Counted from the first letter of the stretch, positions 12,105-22,280 are shown. The stretch is DNA of 64,000 nt from Myxococcales bacterium (GCA_020633295.1 JACKDW010000001.1:620001-684000), one strand, 5' to 3'. Numbers and translations are program-made. The notes: generated from the sequence alone by a model not told the origin.

Positions 12105-13583
12105 CTACGACCCGCGGCGGCGCAGCGCCTCGAGCAGCAGCGGGCGCACGACCTGGGGGTTCGCCTGCCCGCGCGTGGCCTTCATGATCTGGCCGACGAA
12201 GAAGCCCAGCAGCTTGTCCTTGCCGCCGAGGTACTGCTCGACCTGCTTCGCGCCGCGATCGAGCACGCCCTCGATCAGCGCGCTGAGCTCGCTCGTGTCG
12301 CTGACCTGGCGATAGCCGTCGCGCTCGACGATGTCCGCGGGCGCGACGCGCTCGGCGTAGCTCTTGCCCAGCACCTCCTTGCCGGCGCGCGCCGAGATGA
12401 CGCCGCGCTCGACCAGCGCGACCAGGTCCACGAGCCAGGCTGGCTCGACCGGCGCGCGACCGGGCTCGAGGCTCGCGCCCTCGTCCTCCTTGGCGCGACG
12501 CAGCAGCTCGCCGGTGATCCAGTTGCACAGCTTCTTCGGCGTGATCGCGTCCTCGCCCTCGGCGCGCGCGAGCGCGGCGTCGAAGTAGGCCGCGAGCGCG
12601 GCGTCGGCCGTGAGCACCGCGGCGTCGTAGGCCGTGAGCTCGAGCCCGCGGTAGCGCGCGCGCCGGGCCGCCGGCAGCTCCGGGACCTCGCTGCGGACGC
12701 GCGCGACCCAGGCGGCGTCGACCAGGAGCGGCGGCATGTCGGGCTCGGGGAAGTAGCGGTAGTCAGCGGCCGCCTCCTTGATCCGCATCACGCGGGTCAC
12801 GTCGCGCGCGACGTCGTAGCTCAGGGTGCACTGCCGCACCGGCTCGCCGCGCTCGAGCAGGTCGCGCTGGCGCCGGAGCTCGGCCTTGATCGCCAGCTCG
12901 AGGAACTTGAAGGAGTTGAGGTTCTTGATCTCGCAGCGCGTCCCCAGCGGGCCGCCCGCGGGCCCGAGCGAGACGTTCGCGTCGCAGCGCAGCGTGCCCT
13001 CCTCCATGTTCGCCTCGGAGATCCCGAGGTAGCGGACGATCGCGCGCAGCTCCTTGAGGTAGCGCGCCGCCTCGGCGGCCGAGCGGATGTCGGGCTCGCT
13101 GACGATCTCGATCAGCGGCGCGCCGGCGCGGTTGTAGTCGACCAGGCTGTCGGGCTCGCCGTGCAGGTGCGTGTTCTTGCCGGCGTCCTCCTCCATGTGG
13201 ATCCGGATCAGGCGCACGTAGGTCGTCTCGTGCTCGGCGCCCTTGGGCCCCGGCACCTCGAGCCCGCCGCCGAGCGCGTACGGGTGGTCGTTCTGCGTGA
13301 TCTGGTAGCCCTTGGGCAGGTCCGGGTAGAAGTAGTGCTTGCGAGCCCAGCGGCTCACCGGCTGAATCGTCGAGTCGGTGGCGATCGCCATGCGCAGCGC
13401 GTACTCGACCGCGGCCTTGTTCGGCACCGGCAGCGTGCCCGGGAGGCCGAGCGTGTACGGGTCCGTGAGCTCGTTGGGCGCGGCGTCGGTGCGCGACGGG
13501 CAGCCCGTGAACATCTTGCTCGCGGTGTTGAGCTGACAGTGGACCTCGAGGCCGATGACGGGCTGGTAGTCACGCGCGCTCAC
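12105..13583 (-). CDS. gatB: Asp/Glu-tRNA amidotransferase subunit B
   Basis: Subunit of the GatCAB enzyme that converts misacylated Glu-tRNA(Gln) or Asp-tRNA(Asn) to the amide. GatB binds the tRNA, phosphorylates the acyl group and receives ammonia from GatA. Family landmarks are VIGLEVHCQLNTASKMF at the N-terminus, LGLPGTLPVPNKAAVEYALR, YFYPDLPKGYQITQ, and a C-terminal YqeY-like helical tail (FFVGQIMKATRGQANPQVV). Length 492 is normal. The GTG at 13583 is chosen because it overlaps the gatA stop by 4 nt (GTGA) behind a GAGAGGAG Shine-Dalgarno, which indicates translational coupling; longer in-frame starts would reach into gatA. Last gene of the gatC-gatA-gatB operon. Confidence 0.96.
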   Translation of the reverse strand: MSARDYQPVIGLEVHCQLNTASKMFTGCPSRTDAAPNELTDPYTLGLPGTLPVPNKAAVEYALRMAIATDSTIQPVSRWARKHYFYPDLPKGYQITQNDHPYALGGGLEVPGPKGAEHETTYVRLIRIHMEEDAGKNTHLHGEPDSLVDYNRAGAPLIEIVSEPDIRSAAEAARYLKELRAIVRYLGISEANMEEGTLRCDANVSLGPAGGPLGTRCEIKNLNSFKFLELAIKAELRRQRDLLERGEPVRQCTLSYDVARDVTRVMRIKEAAADYRYFPEPDMPPLLVDAAWVARVRSEVPELPAARRARYRGLELTAYDAAVLTADAALAAYFDAALARAEGEDAITPKKLCNWITGELLRRAKEDEGASLEPGRAPVEPAWLVDLVALVERGVISARAGKEVLGKSYAERVAPADIVERDGYRQVSDTSELSALIEGVLDRGAKQVEQYLGGKDKLLGFFVGQIMKATRGQANPQVVRPLLLEALRRRGS

Positions 13584-15139
13584 GACAGCGCTCCTCTCGT
13601 CAGGCCGCCGAGCAGCGGCGGGCGCTGGGCGTGCCACCCGGTCTCGGCCTCGTGGGCTGCGGCCGCCGCGAGCAGCGTCGGCTCGCCGAGGCGCGGCCCG
13701 AGCAGCTGGAAGCCGATCGGCAGCGGCGGCGCGTCGGCGGTGGCGGGCGCGAGGCCGCCGGGGATCGAGATCGCCGGCAGGCCCGCCAGGTTGGCGCCGA
13801 TGGTGAAGACGTCGCTGAGGTACATCGCCAGCGGGTCGCCGGCGTTCTGTCCCAACGGGAAGGCCGGCGTCGGCGAGGTCGGCGTGGCGATGACGTCGCA
13901 GCTCGCGAACGCGGCCTCGTAGTCCCGGGCGATCAGCGTGCGCACCCGCATCGCGCGGCCGTAGTAGCGATCGTAGCTGTCGGCCCGCAGCACGAAGGTC
14001 CCGAGCAGGATCCGACGCTTGACCTCCGCGCCGAAGCCGGCGTCGCGCGTGGCCTCGTAGGTCTCGCGCAGCGTCGCGCGCTCGACTCGCAGGCCGTAGC
14101 GCACCCCGTCGTAGCGCGCGAGGTTCGACGCGGCCTCGGCCGGGCTGAGCACGTAGTAGCAGGCCACCGCGTAGCGGGCGTGCGGGAGCGCGACGTCGAC
14201 GCGCTCGGCGCCCGCGCGCTCGAGCGCCGCGAGCGAGCGCTCGAACGCGTCGCGCACCGCGGGGTCGAGCCCCGGCTGCTCAATCATGGCTCTTGGGACA
14301 CCTACTCGCAGGCCGTCGGCGCCGCGCTCGCACGCGACCTCGAGGTCGGGCACGGGGTCGCGCAGCGAGCTCGCGTCGCGCGGGTCGTGGCCGGCGAGGC
14401 ACTGCAGCACGCGGGCCGCGTCGCGCACGTCGCGAGTGAGCGGCCCGGCCTGGTCGAGGCTCGACGCGAACGCGATCATGCCGAAGCGAGGCACGCGCCC
14501 GTAGGTCGGCTTGAGCCCGACGACCCCGCAGAAGCCCGCGGGCTGCCGGATCGATCCCCCCGTGTCGGTGCCGAGCGAGGCCGCGGCCATGCGCGCCGCG
14601 ACCGCGACCGCCGAGCCGCCCGAGGAGCCGCCCGGGACGCGGTCCAGCGCCCACGGGTTGCGCGGCGGTTCGAAGGGCGTGTTCTCGTTCGACGAGCCCA
14701 TCGCGAACTCGTCCATCGTCAGCTTGCCGAACAGCACCGCGCCCGCGCGCTCGAGCCGCTCGGCGTGCGCGCCGTCGTAGGGCGGCACCCAGCCGGCGAG
14801 GATCCTCGACCCGCAGGTGGTCTCGACGCCGCGCGTGACGAAGATGTCCTTGAGCGCGATCGGGACGCCGGCCAGCGGCCCCAGGGTCTCGCCGCGCGCG
14901 CGCGCGTCGTCGAGCGCCTGCGCCCGGCTGCGCGCGAGCGCCGAGGGCCGGCGCAGGAACGCGCGCAGCTCGGGCTCGAGCGCGTCGACCTGCTCGAGGT
15001 GATCCTCGAGCACCGCGCGGGCGCTGCGGCTGCCGCCGCGCACCGCGGCCGCGATCTCGCGCGCGCTGAGCTCGGTCGCCGGTCGCCCGTCGCCGCCCCC
15101 CCCGGCCTCGCCGCGCTCTTCGTGTTCGTCGCTGTTCAT
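13580..15139 (-). CDS. gatA: Asp/Glu-tRNA amidotransferase subunit A
   Basis: Glutaminase subunit of GatCAB; releases ammonia from glutamine and channels it to GatB. It belongs to the amidase-signature family: the catalytic Lys lies in IALKDIFVTRG, the cis-Ser and nucleophile region in GGSSGGSAVAVAARM and SLGTDTGGSIRQPAGFCG, then VVGLKPTYGRVPR. Length 519 is slightly over the usual 480-490 because of a Gly/Glu-rich N-terminal extension of about 25 residues before LSAREIAAAV; a later start cannot be excluded. It lies 35 bp after gatC and overlaps gatB. Confidence 0.97.
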   Translation of the reverse strand: MNSDEHEERGEAGGGGDGRPATELSAREIAAAVRGGSRSARAVLEDHLEQVDALEPELRAFLRRPSALARSRAQALDDARARGETLGPLAGVPIALKDIFVTRGVETTCGSRILAGWVPPYDGAHAERLERAGAVLFGKLTMDEFAMGSSNENTPFEPPRNPWALDRVPGGSSGGSAVAVAARMAAASLGTDTGGSIRQPAGFCGVVGLKPTYGRVPRFGMIAFASSLDQAGPLTRDVRDAARVLQCLAGHDPRDASSLRDPVPDLEVACERGADGLRVGVPRAMIEQPGLDPAVRDAFERSLAALERAGAERVDVALPHARYAVACYYVLSPAEAASNLARYDGVRYGLRVERATLRETYEATRDAGFGAEVKRRILLGTFVLRADSYDRYYGRAMRVRTLIARDYEAAFASCDVIATPTSPTPAFPLGQNAGDPLAMYLSDVFTIGANLAGLPAISIPGGLAPATADAPPLPIGFQLLGPRLGEPTLLAAAAAHEAETGWHAQRPPLLGGLTRGALS

Positions 15140-15174
15140 CTCGTCGCTCGCTCTGTCGACGCGGGGGCGCCGGG

Positions 15175-15540
15175 TCAGTCTTCCTTGAACTTCGGCACGC
15201 GCACCTGCAGGTCCCTGGTCGCCGGCGCGCCCGCCAGCGCGAGCTCGCGGGGCAGCGGCGGCGTCGCCACGTCCTCGCGCAGCGCCGAGCCGGGCTGCTC
15301 AACGGACAGGTACTCGGGGACACCCGTGATGTCGACCTCCTGCAGCGCCTCGATGTAGCCGACGATGTCGGTGAGCTGCGCGCCGAAGCTCGCTACCTCG
15401 TCGGGCGACAGCGAGAGCCGGGCGAGCCGCGCGAGCGCCCGCGTGCGCTCCTCGGGCCCCTCCGTCGATCGCGCCGTCGCCTCGCCCCTCGATCGCGCCG
15501 CCGCTCGCTCGTCCTCGTCCGCGCTCCCGTCGCTCGCCAT
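15175..15540 (-). CDS. gatC: Asp/Glu-tRNA amidotransferase subunit C
   Basis: Small stabilising subunit that wraps GatA and GatB. Recognised by LARLARLSLSPDEVASFGAQLTDIVGYIEALQEVDITGVP and the C-terminal LREDVATPPLPRELALAGAP. At 121 residues it is about 20 longer than usual, owing to a charged, low-complexity N-terminus (residues 1-30) that may not be translated if a later start is used. First gene of the gatCAB operon. Confidence 0.95.
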   Translation of the reverse strand: MASDGSADEDERAAARSRGEATARSTEGPEERTRALARLARLSLSPDEVASFGAQLTDIVGYIEALQEVDITGVPEYLSVEQPGSALREDVATPPLPRELALAGAPATRDLQVRVPKFKED

Positions 15541-15869
15541 GGGAGTCGCAGGCTAGCGTGAAATTTCCCGGGTCGCGCGCGCCGTGGCACTCCTGTGGCG
15601 TGCGTGTTCGCGAGCAGGCGCCCGGGCGTGAGGAGCTGCGGCGTACCGCGGACGCTCGCGGCCGCCGCGAGCGGGTGCTCGACGGCCCGACGTCATCGCC
15701 ACCGCGCCCAGAGCCGCCGACACGGGCGGCACCTGCGCGAAGCGCCGCGCGCCCGACCCCATCGGCCGGCCATCAAGCCCGGCACGTTTTCGACCGCGTC
15801 CCGGCGCCTCGAGGCCCCCGCGCGCCGCGGACAGATGACAGCTCCGTCGCCCCGCTTTACACTGATTTG
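15541..15869. other. Intergenic region, divergent gatC and lipoprotein
   Basis: A 329-bp gap with no convincing gene in any frame. Its right end holds the promoter of the lipoprotein at 15870. The left end should hold the gatC promoter, which could not be pinpointed. Confidence 0.6.
15835..15863 (+). promoter_or_regulatory. Sigma-70-like promoter, probably leaderless
   Basis: ATGACA (15835-15840), 17-bp spacer, TACACT (15858-15863), then 6 nt to GTG 15870. This is the best-formed example of the leaderless arrangement in the window. Confidence 0.6.
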
Positions 15870-16844
15870 GTGTCCAGCACGGCCCACCCTGGCGCGCGCG
15901 CGGGCCTCGCTGCGCTCGCGCTCGTCCTCGCCGGCGCGGCCGCGTGCTCGGCTGACGTCGCGCCGGGCGACGCGGTCGGCCCCCTCGACGCCGCGCCGGA
16001 GACCCTCCACCTCGGCCGCGTGCACCTGATCATCCAGCCCTCGCTGACGACGCCGGAGGAGGACGAGCCCGCGCTCGAGGTCACGGCGCGCTTCATCCAG
16101 TTCCGCGGCGTCGACGAGGGCTTCGTCCGCTCGAGCTTCGACCTCATCGCGCCCGTCCACGAGCGCCTCGCGACCGGCGACTGCGTCCCCACCGACGCGC
16201 TCGAGGAGCTCACGGCCTACGAGTTCGGCGAGCCGCAGGAGGACGGCGAGGACGCGCTGCGCGAGATCCTGCTGCTCGACGCCGGCAACATCCGCGTCAA
16301 CCTCGGCGAGCTGCGCTTCGACCTCGGGCTCACGCTGGTCCCCGACCTCCTGCCCTACGTCGCCGGCGTCGAGTACGTGCACACGCTCGACGCGATCGAC
16401 GGCTTCCTCCCGGGCGAGGCCGACGCGATCGCGATCGAGGTCGAGGGCGCGGGCGACGACGAGCTGCCTGGCTTCACCCACCTCGCCGACATGCCGACCG
16501 CGCTCGACCTGCGCGACGCGAGCGGCAGCTTCGACCGCGACACGCTCACGCTGCGCTGGCGCGAGAACCAGCGCTCGGGCGACCGCGCGCTGCCGATCAC
16601 GCTGCGCCTCACCTCGCTCTCGAGCGCGGCGGTGACGGGCCGCGAGCTGACCTGCCTGGTCCCGGACACCGGCGAGGCGCGGCTCAACCTCCGCGAGCTG
16701 AGCGAGCTCGGGCTCGGCGGCGCCGGCGATGTCCTCATGGTCGAGGCGCGCCGCGTCGCCGTCACGCGCTTCGAAGCCGGCGAGTTCGCCGACGGCGAGG
16801 TGATCGTCGAGGTCCGGGACCGCTACCGGACGTACCTGCGCTGA
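15870..16844 (+). CDS. Lipoprotein of unknown function
   Basis: Exported lipoprotein of 324 residues. The signal peptide runs to AGAAAC with Cys 26. The mature chain is acidic and strand-rich with no cysteine cluster and no recognised catalytic motif; it ends in alternating strands (VAVTRFEAGEFADGEVIVEV) that look like a beta-sandwich. The GTG at 15870 is chosen because it gives a standard signal peptide and lies 6 nt after a TACACT -10 box; the frame stays open upstream but those codons are not hydrophobic. It is followed after 130 bp by the giant hybrid kinase. Function is unknown. Confidence 0.8.
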   Translation: MSSTAHPGARAGLAALALVLAGAAACSADVAPGDAVGPLDAAPETLHLGRVHLIIQPSLTTPEEDEPALEVTARFIQFRGVDEGFVRSSFDLIAPVHERLATGDCVPTDALEELTAYEFGEPQEDGEDALREILLLDAGNIRVNLGELRFDLGLTLVPDLLPYVAGVEYVHTLDAIDGFLPGEADAIAIEVEGAGDDELPGFTHLADMPTALDLRDASGSFDRDTLTLRWRENQRSGDRALPITLRLTSLSSAAVTGRELTCLVPDTGEARLNLRELSELGLGGAGDVLMVEARRVAVTRFEAGEFADGEVIVEVRDRYRTYLR

Positions 16845-16974
16845 GGATCGCGGTGAGGCGCCCGCGCTCCGCCGCCGCGCGCGGCGAACGGGCGCCCGAT
16901 ATCGAGCGCGTGCGCGTGACGACGCGTGATACTCTGCGCGGGCGTCGTTGCGTCACGCGCTTGGGGGATGCGGC

Positions 16975-19900
16975 ATGCCGCGAATGGGCGGATACCAGCT
17001 CGAGGACCTTCTCCACGACGGACAGAACTCGCGAGTGTACCGGGCGAGCCGGGCCGCCGACGGTCAGCGGGTCGTGGTCAAGATCGCGAACCCCGGTCGA
17101 CTCAACCTCGAGCGCCGCGCCCGGCTGCGCCGCGAGTACGAGATCCTGCGCGGCATCGACGACGGCTGCGTCGTCAAGGCGCTCGGCCTCGAGCGGCTCG
17201 GCGAGCACGAGGCGCTCGTGCTCGAGGACTTCGGCGGCGTCTCGCTGCGCGAGCGCGCCTTCGCGGACCCCATGGAGATCGGCGAGTTCCTCCGCCTCGC
17301 GCTCCGCCTGACCGCCGGCGTCGCCGCGATCCACGCCCGCGGCGTCGTCCACCTCGACCTCAAGCCCAGCAACATCCTCCTCAACCCCGCGACCGGCCGC
17401 GTCGCGATCGCCGACTTCAGCATCTCCTCGCAGCTCTCGCGCGAGCGTCGTGACCTCGCGGCGACCTCCGAGCTCGAGGGCACGCTCGCGTACATGTCGC
17501 CGGAGCAGACCGGCCGCATGAACCGCAGCGTCGACTACCGCTCCGACTACTACTCGCTCGGCGTCACCTTCTACCAGCTCCTCACCTGTACGCTCCCCTT
17601 CGACGCCGACGACCCCGGCGCGCTCGTCCACGCCCACATCGCCCGCGCCCCCGCGCCCCCGCACGACCGGCGCCCCGAGCTCCCGCGCGCGCTCTCGGAC
17701 ATCGTCCTCAAGCTCATGGCCAAGACCGCGGAGCTCCGCTACCAGAGCGCCCGCGGCCTCGCCGCGGACCTCCAGCGCTGCCTCGCCGAGTGGGACGCCC
17801 AGGGCGCCATCGAGCCGTTCACGCCCGGCCTGCACGACGTCTCCGAGCGCTTCCAGCTCCCGGAGCGCCTCTACGGGCGCGAGGCTGACGTGGAGGCGCT
17901 GCGCGCCGCGTTCGAGCGCTGCGCCGCGGGGCACGTCGAGCTCGCGCTCATCGCCGGCGCCCCCGGGGTCGGCAAGTCCGCGGTCGCGCACGAGCTCCTG
18001 CGCTCGATCAGCGTCCGCCGCGGCCTCTTCGGCGTCGGCAAATTCGATCAGCTGTCCCATGGGACACCCCACGCCGCGCTCTCGCTCGCGCTCCGCGACG
18101 TCGCGCGTCAGCTGCTCACGCAGCCCCAGCCGGTCATCGCCCGCTGGCGCGCCGAGCTCACCGACGCGCTCGGCGACAACCTCGCCGCGCTCACCTCGCT
18201 CGTCCCCGAGTTCGCGCGCCTGCTCGACGTCCCCGTCCCCGACGCGGCCGCGCCCGTCGCCGACGCCCAGACCCGCCTGCGCCTCGCGCTCGCGAGCTCG
18301 CTGCGCGCGCTCGCCTCCGAGGAGCACCCCATCGTGCTCTTCCTCGACGATCTGCAGTGGGCCGAGCCGCCCACGCTGCTGCTGCTCGAGCAGCTCGTGA
18401 CGTCGCAGGCGCTCTCGCACGTGCTCCTCATCGGCGCCTATCGCGACAACGAGGTCGACCTCGACCACCCGCTGCGCTCAACAGTTCGCCGCGCCCGCGA
18501 GCGCGGCGCTCGCGTGTCCACGCGCGCCCTCACCCCGCTGTCGCTGCAGGACGTCGAGGCGCTCACCGCCGACGCGCTGCGCCCCGCCGCCGCCGGCCCG
18601 GGCGCCACGCTCGCGCTCGCGCGCTTCCTCCACGAGCTCACCGCCGGCAACCCGTTCTTCCTCGGCGTCGTGCTCCGCTCCCTGCACGAGCGCGCGCTCA
18701 TCCGCTTCGACCACGCGCGCGGCGGCTGGAGCTGGGACCTCCTGGAGCTGCGCGCCGCCGAGCTCTCCGACGACATGGGCGTCGTCATGGCCGCGCGGCT
18801 CCACGAGCTCTCCCCGCACGTCCGCGAGCTACTGGAGCTCGCCGCCTGCATCGGCAGCGACTTCAACCTCGACCTGCTCTCCCTCTCGCTCGACCGCGAC
18901 CCCGTCCTCGTCGCCGACGGCCTGCTCGAGGCCGCCCGCAAGGGCCTCGTGCGGCCGCTCGACAGCGCCTACAAGTACGTCTCGCACGCGGCCGAGCGCG
19001 CCGGCGATCGCCAGGCCGCGCAGGTCCGCTACCGCTTCCTGCACGATCGCATCCAGCAGGCCGCCTACGCGCTCATCCCCCAGGCGAGCTTGCCGGAGGT
19101 TCACCTCAAGACCGGGCGCCTGCTGCTCGCGCGCGCCGTCGAGGACGAGGAGGAGGACGACGACACGCTGCTGCTGCTCACCCAGCACCTCAACCGCGCG
19201 CTCCCGCTGATCGACGACGCCGCGGAGCGCCTGCGCGTCGCCGGCTACAACCTCCGCGCCGGTCGCAAGGCCCAGCGCGCCTGCGCGCTCGTGCTCGCCG
19301 ACGAGTACTACTCCTGCGGCGTCGATCTCCTCCCCGAGGACGCGTGGCGACGCGCGTCCGCGATCGCGTTCGAGCTCCACTGCGGGCTCGCCGAGGTCGC
19401 CGCCGCCCGCGGGACCGAGTCCGGCTTCGAGCGCGCGCACGAGCTGGTCGTGGTGCTCAAGCGCCGCGCCGAGGCCCCCCTCGATCGCGCCCGCGTCAGC
19501 GACATCGAGATCGTGCTCGCGCTCCAGCAGGGGCGCTACGATCGCTGCCTGCGCGCGGTCCAGGAGGGCCTGGAGGCGCTCGGCTACCCGGTCCCGCGCT
19601 CGGGCGCGACGCCGATCGTGCTGCGCGAGCTCGCGCTCGTGCAGTGGCGCCTGGGTCGGCTCGACCTGCCCCGCTACCTCGCGCGCCCCCGCGTGCGCGA
19701 CCCGGCGCACGCGCTCGCGATGCGCTTCTACATCCTGATGTGGCAGTCGGCGCTGCAGATCGACACCACGCTCTGCCCGGTCGCGGTGCTCCGGCTCGCC
19801 GCCGAGTCCCTGCGCCGCGAGCCCGACGACTTCACGACGCTCGCGCTCGCCGGCGTCTCGGTGGTGCTCGTCTCCGGCCTCGGCGCGTTCAAGCAGGGCG

Positions 19901-22212
19901 CGCGCCTCGGGCTGCTCGCCGCCGAGCTCGCGCTCCAGGGCGGCGACCCCTACGCCGACTCCACCGCGCTCGCGTTCGTCGGCACCACCGTGTACCCGTG
20001 GTGCCGCCCGCTCGCCGACGCGACGGATCTGCTCGAGCGCGCCCACCAGCGCGCGCGCCAGGCCGCGATGCTCCCGGAGGCCATCTACTACGCCGGCTGG
20101 GACATCCTCTATCGCTGGTTCCAGGGGCTCCCGCTCGACGACGTCCGCGCGCTCTCCGAGCGCTACCTCGCGGAGGGCGTCGAGTTCTTCAGCGCGGACA
20201 ACGACATGCTCGCGGTGACCGTGCTCACCGACCGGGCCGCGCGCTGCCTGCGAGGCGAGACGCGCGGCCGCTTCGACATGTCCTCTGAGTCATGGAGCGA
20301 GCGCGCCTACATGACGCGCCTGCGCGGCGCCGAGAACCCGCTGTACTTCGCCATCCACGCGCTGCTCAAGGTCGAGCTCCACGTCCTCCACAGCGACTTC
20401 GAGGGCGCCGCGCGCTGGACCGACGAGTTCGCGCGGTACGACGCGCCCGCGATCCACAACTCCCCGGCCGCGCTGTATCACCGGTTCTACTGCGGCCTCG
20501 TCGCGGCCGTCCGGGCGACGGACGCGGCGCCCGCGGAGCGCCGCGCGCTGCTGCGGATCATCCGGCGATCGGTCCGCGCGACGACCCGCGCCGCCGACAT
20601 CCAGCCCGACAACTTCCGCGCCCACGAGCTCATCCTCCGCGCCGAGCGCGATCGCGTCGCCGGCAACGAGCACACCGCGCGCGCCGCCTACGACGCCGCG
20701 ATCGAGCACGCCCGCGCCCAGGGGCAGCGCATGCTCGAGGCGCTCGCGCTCGAGCGCGCGGCTCGCTGCTGCTTCGCCGCCCGCCAGGAGCTGATCGGCG
20801 AGCTCTACCTCCGCGCCGCTCGCCACGCCTACGACCGCTGGGGGGCGCGCGCCAAGCTCGACGCGCTCACCTCGGAGTTCAGCGCCTACTTCACGCGGGC
20901 CGCGACCGCGCCCGCGACGAGCACGCTCGTCACGCCCAGCTCGTCGCGCGCGCTCAACGAGTCCATCGACCTCGCCGCGCTGCTCAACGCCTCCCGCGCC
21001 ATCTCCGGCGAGCTCCTGCTCGACAAGCTCCTGCGCCGCCTCCTCGTCATCGTGCTCGAGAACGCGGGCGCCCAGCGCGGCGCGCTGCTCCTGGTCCGCG
21101 ACGGCGCGCTCGTCGTCGAGGCCGAGTGCGACCTCGAGGCGGGCGGCGTCCGCGTGCTCGAGTCCCGTCCCCCCGGCGCTCGCGAGAGCCGCGCGGTCAT
21201 CGACTTCGTCGCGCGCACCCGCGAGGAGCTCGTCCTCGACGACGCCGCCGCGTCCAGCGACTTCGCGCGCGACCCCTACATCCTCGAGCACCGCCCGCGC
21301 GCGCTGCTGTGCACCCCGATCCTCCACCACGGCGAGCTGCAGGGGCTGCTCTACCTCGAGAACCGCCTCACCGCGGCCGTCTTCACCCGGCCCCGCCTCC
21401 TGCTGCTCACGCAGCTCGCCGCCCAGATCGCGATCTCCATCGAGAACGCGCGCCTCTACGAGCGGCTCGACCGCGCGCACAACCAGGCGGTCGCCGCCGA
21501 CAAGGCCAAGTCTCGCTTCCTGCTGACGATGAGCCACGAGCTGCGGACCCCGCTCAACGCGGTCATCGGCTACGCGGACCTGGTCGAGGAGGATCTCGAG
21601 GACGAGGACATGGACGCGGTGCAGGAGGATCTCGATCGCATCCGCCAGGGCGCCCGCCGGCTCGTGCGCACGCTGACCAGCATCCTCGAGCTCTCCCGGC
21701 TCGAGTCCGAGGACGTCCGGCCGACGTACAGCCCGATCGAGCTGGCGCCGCTGCTGCAGGAGGTGATGGACGAGTGCGCGCCGCTGGCCGAGCAGCGCGG
21801 CGACTCGCTCGAGCTCGAGCTCGAGGGCGACGCCCCCGAGACGATCTGGTCCGACGTACAGATGACCCGCTACGCGCTGTTCAGCGTGCTCGACAACGCC
21901 TGCAAGTACACCGAGGGCGGGCGCGTGCGCTGCCGGGTGCGCGCGCGCGCGCGCGCCGACGTCGAGGGCGTCGAGTTCGCGATCGAGGACACGGGCATCG
22001 GCATCCCGGAGGAGGCCCACGAGCGCGTGTTCGCGGCGTTCGCCCAGGCCGACGAGGGCACCTCGCGACAGTACGAGGGTTCGGGCATCAGCCTCGCGGT
22101 CGTCCGCCGCTTCGTCGAGCTGCTCGCGGGCAGCGTGACCCTGGTCAGCGCGCCCGGCGAGGGCTCGACCTTCACGATCTGGCTGCCGCGCGGGCGCGAG
22201 GCGCTGCACTGA
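16975..22212 (+). CDS. Hybrid Ser/Thr kinase - AAA ATPase - GAF - histidine kinase
   Basis: Cytosolic signalling protein of 1745 residues. Order: Ser/Thr kinase domain (about 5-270; Lys in VVVKIA, catalytic loop HLDLKPSN, DFS in place of DFG, then YMSPEQTGRMNRSVDYRSDYYSLGVTFYQLLT); AAA_16-type ATPase (Walker A GAPGVGKSA near 326-334, Walker B FLDDLQWAE near 456); a long helical TPR-like region; GAF domain (about 1335-1490); HisKA with the phosphorylated His near 1521 in MSHELRTPLNAV; HATPase_c with DNACKYTEGG, DTGIGIP and GSGIS. No receiver domain is attached, so a separate response regulator is expected. This architecture is known in cyanobacteria and myxobacteria. The HRD-to-HLD and DFG-to-DFS changes keep the two Asp residues but are unusual. 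Start ATG 16975 has GGGGGA upstream. Confidence 0.93.
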   Translation: MPRMGGYQLEDLLHDGQNSRVYRASRAADGQRVVVKIANPGRLNLERRARLRREYEILRGIDDGCVVKALGLERLGEHEALVLEDFGGVSLRERAFADPMEIGEFLRLALRLTAGVAAIHARGVVHLDLKPSNILLNPATGRVAIADFSISSQLSRERRDLAATSELEGTLAYMSPEQTGRMNRSVDYRSDYYSLGVTFYQLLTCTLPFDADDPGALVHAHIARAPAPPHDRRPELPRALSDIVLKLMAKTAELRYQSARGLAADLQRCLAEWDAQGAIEPFTPGLHDVSERFQLPERLYGREADVEALRAAFERCAAGHVELALIAGAPGVGKSAVAHELLRSISVRRGLFGVGKFDQLSHGTPHAALSLALRDVARQLLTQPQPVIARWRAELTDALGDNLAALTSLVPEFARLLDVPVPDAAAPVADAQTRLRLALASSLRALASEEHPIVLFLDDLQWAEPPTLLLLEQLVTSQALSHVLLIGAYRDNEVDLDHPLRSTVRRARERGARVSTRALTPLSLQDVEALTADALRPAAAGPGATLALARFLHELTAGNPFFLGVVLRSLHERALIRFDHARGGWSWDLLELRAAELSDDMGVVMAARLHELSPHVRELLELAACIGSDFNLDLLSLSLDRDPVLVADGLLEAARKGLVRPLDSAYKYVSHAAERAGDRQAAQVRYRFLHDRIQQAAYALIPQASLPEVHLKTGRLLLARAVEDEEEDDDTLLLLTQHLNRALPLIDDAAERLRVAGYNLRAGRKAQRACALVLADEYYSCGVDLLPEDAWRRASAIAFELHCGLAEVAAARGTESGFERAHELVVVLKRRAEAPLDRARVSDIEIVLALQQGRYDRCLRAVQEGLEALGYPVPRSGATPIVLRELALVQWRLGRLDLPRYLARPRVRDPAHALAMRFYILMWQSALQIDTTLCPVAVLRLAAESLRREPDDFTTLALAGVSVVLVSGLGAFKQGARLGLLAAELALQGGDPYADSTALAFVGTTVYPWCRPLADATDLLERAHQRARQAAMLPEAIYYAGWDILYRWFQGLPLDDVRALSERYLAEGVEFFSADNDMLAVTVLTDRAARCLRGETRGRFDMSSESWSERAYMTRLRGAENPLYFAIHALLKVELHVLHSDFEGAARWTDEFARYDAPAIHNSPAALYHRFYCGLVAAVRATDAAPAERRALLRIIRRSVRATTRAADIQPDNFRAHELILRAERDRVAGNEHTARAAYDAAIEHARAQGQRMLEALALERAARCCFAARQELIGELYLRAARHAYDRWGARAKLDALTSEFSAYFTRAATAPATSTLVTPSSSRALNESIDLAALLNASRAISGELLLDKLLRRLLVIVLENAGAQRGALLLVRDGALVVEAECDLEAGGVRVLESRPPGARESRAVIDFVARTREELVLDDAAASSDFARDPYILEHRPRALLCTPILHHGELQGLLYLENRLTAAVFTRPRLLLLTQLAAQIAISIENARLYERLDRAHNQAVAADKAKSRFLLTMSHELRTPLNAVIGYADLVEEDLEDEDMDAVQEDLDRIRQGARRLVRTLTSILELSRLESEDVRPTYSPIELAPLLQEVMDECAPLAEQRGDSLELELEGDAPETIWSDVQMTRYALFSVLDNACKYTEGGRVRCRVRARARADVEGVEFAIEDTGIGIPEEAHERVFAAFAQADEGTSRQYEGSGISLAVVRRFVELLAGSVTLVSAPGEGSTFTIWLPRGREALH

Positions 22213-22280
22213 TCACCCCGCGCGCCCCCGCGTGACGTGTCGACGACGCGCGCGCGAAGCGGTAGATCCACCGCGCTCGT

